The translations under genes and the position numbers were made by a program. Below are positions 5,459-5,471 of a DNA stretch of 5,471 bases, in pieces; the first letter of the stretch is position 1; the number at the start of each line of letters is the position of its first letter. The notes beneath the pieces were generated by a model. The model worked only from the letters and a program-made list of their open reading frames with translations. It was not told where the DNA came from and made no database searches. The stretch is from CAYUCJ01 sp049282265 (GTDB lineage: Bacteria > Desulfobacterota > DSM-4660 > Desulfatiglandales > Desulfatiglandaceae), in NCBI GenBank assembly GCA_049282265.1, contig JBAPTR010000203.1, forward strand, positions 1 to 5,471. Direction: 5' to 3'.

Positions 5459-5471
5459 CAAATCAACGGGT

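Overview
The window looks like a chromosomal stretch of an anaerobic bacterium, most plausibly a Desulfobacterota (deltaproteobacterial) sulfate reducer or syntroph. This is inferred from the oxygen-sensitive 2-oxoacid:ferredoxin oxidoreductase, the moderately high GC with degenerate intergenic DNA, and the mix of acyl-CoA chemistry; no rRNA or other phylogenetic marker is present. All recognisable genes lie on the + strand.

Layout. (1) Positions 2-67 are the last 21 codons of a 4Fe-4S ferredoxin-like domain, read as the 3' end of iorA. (2) Positions 64-310 are copy 1 of an imperfect 247-bp repeat. (3) Positions 366-932 are iorB, the small subunit of indolepyruvate (aryl-2-oxoacid) ferredoxin oxidoreductase. 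(4) Positions 933-1212 hold no intact gene; 1082-1198 is a remnant of the 3' end of an acetolactate synthase small-subunit gene (ilvN/ilvH). (5) Positions 1213-2502 encode a PLP-dependent class V aminotransferase-fold protein of the cysteine-desulfurase-like VC1184 type. (6) Positions 2549-3313 encode a classical short-chain dehydrogenase/reductase. (7) Positions 3314-3587 are non-coding with a candidate promoter. (8) Positions 3588-5156 encode an AMP-forming acyl-CoA ligase. (9) Positions 5153-5399 are copy 2 of the repeat. (10) Positions 5400-5471 carry two small hairpins.

The main unexplained object is the repeat. Its two copies, 5,089 bp apart, align from end to end without a gap at roughly three-quarters identity, and each begins exactly at the stop codon of the gene before it. 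Both fold into the same architecture: a short 5' hairpin, then a roughly 175-nt rod made of a 25-column outer stem, an internal-loop region and a 21-column central stem. Three base pairs change on both sides between copies while staying paired (T-A to C-G, G-C to C-G, C-G to T-A). Protein reading frames through the repeat show no third-position bias. This points to a structured RNA or hairpin-forming dispersed element rather than a small gene.

How the genes may work together is inference. IorAB would oxidatively decarboxylate aryl-2-oxoacids to aryl-acetyl-CoA and reduced ferredoxin. The AMP ligase could activate a carboxylic acid to its CoA ester, and the SDR could reduce or oxidise a keto/hydroxy intermediate. 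The class V protein may act on an amino acid, but its substrate cannot be read from the sequence. The wide, repeat-filled and remnant-filled spacers argue for several transcription units, with only the aminotransferase-like and SDR genes clearly paired.
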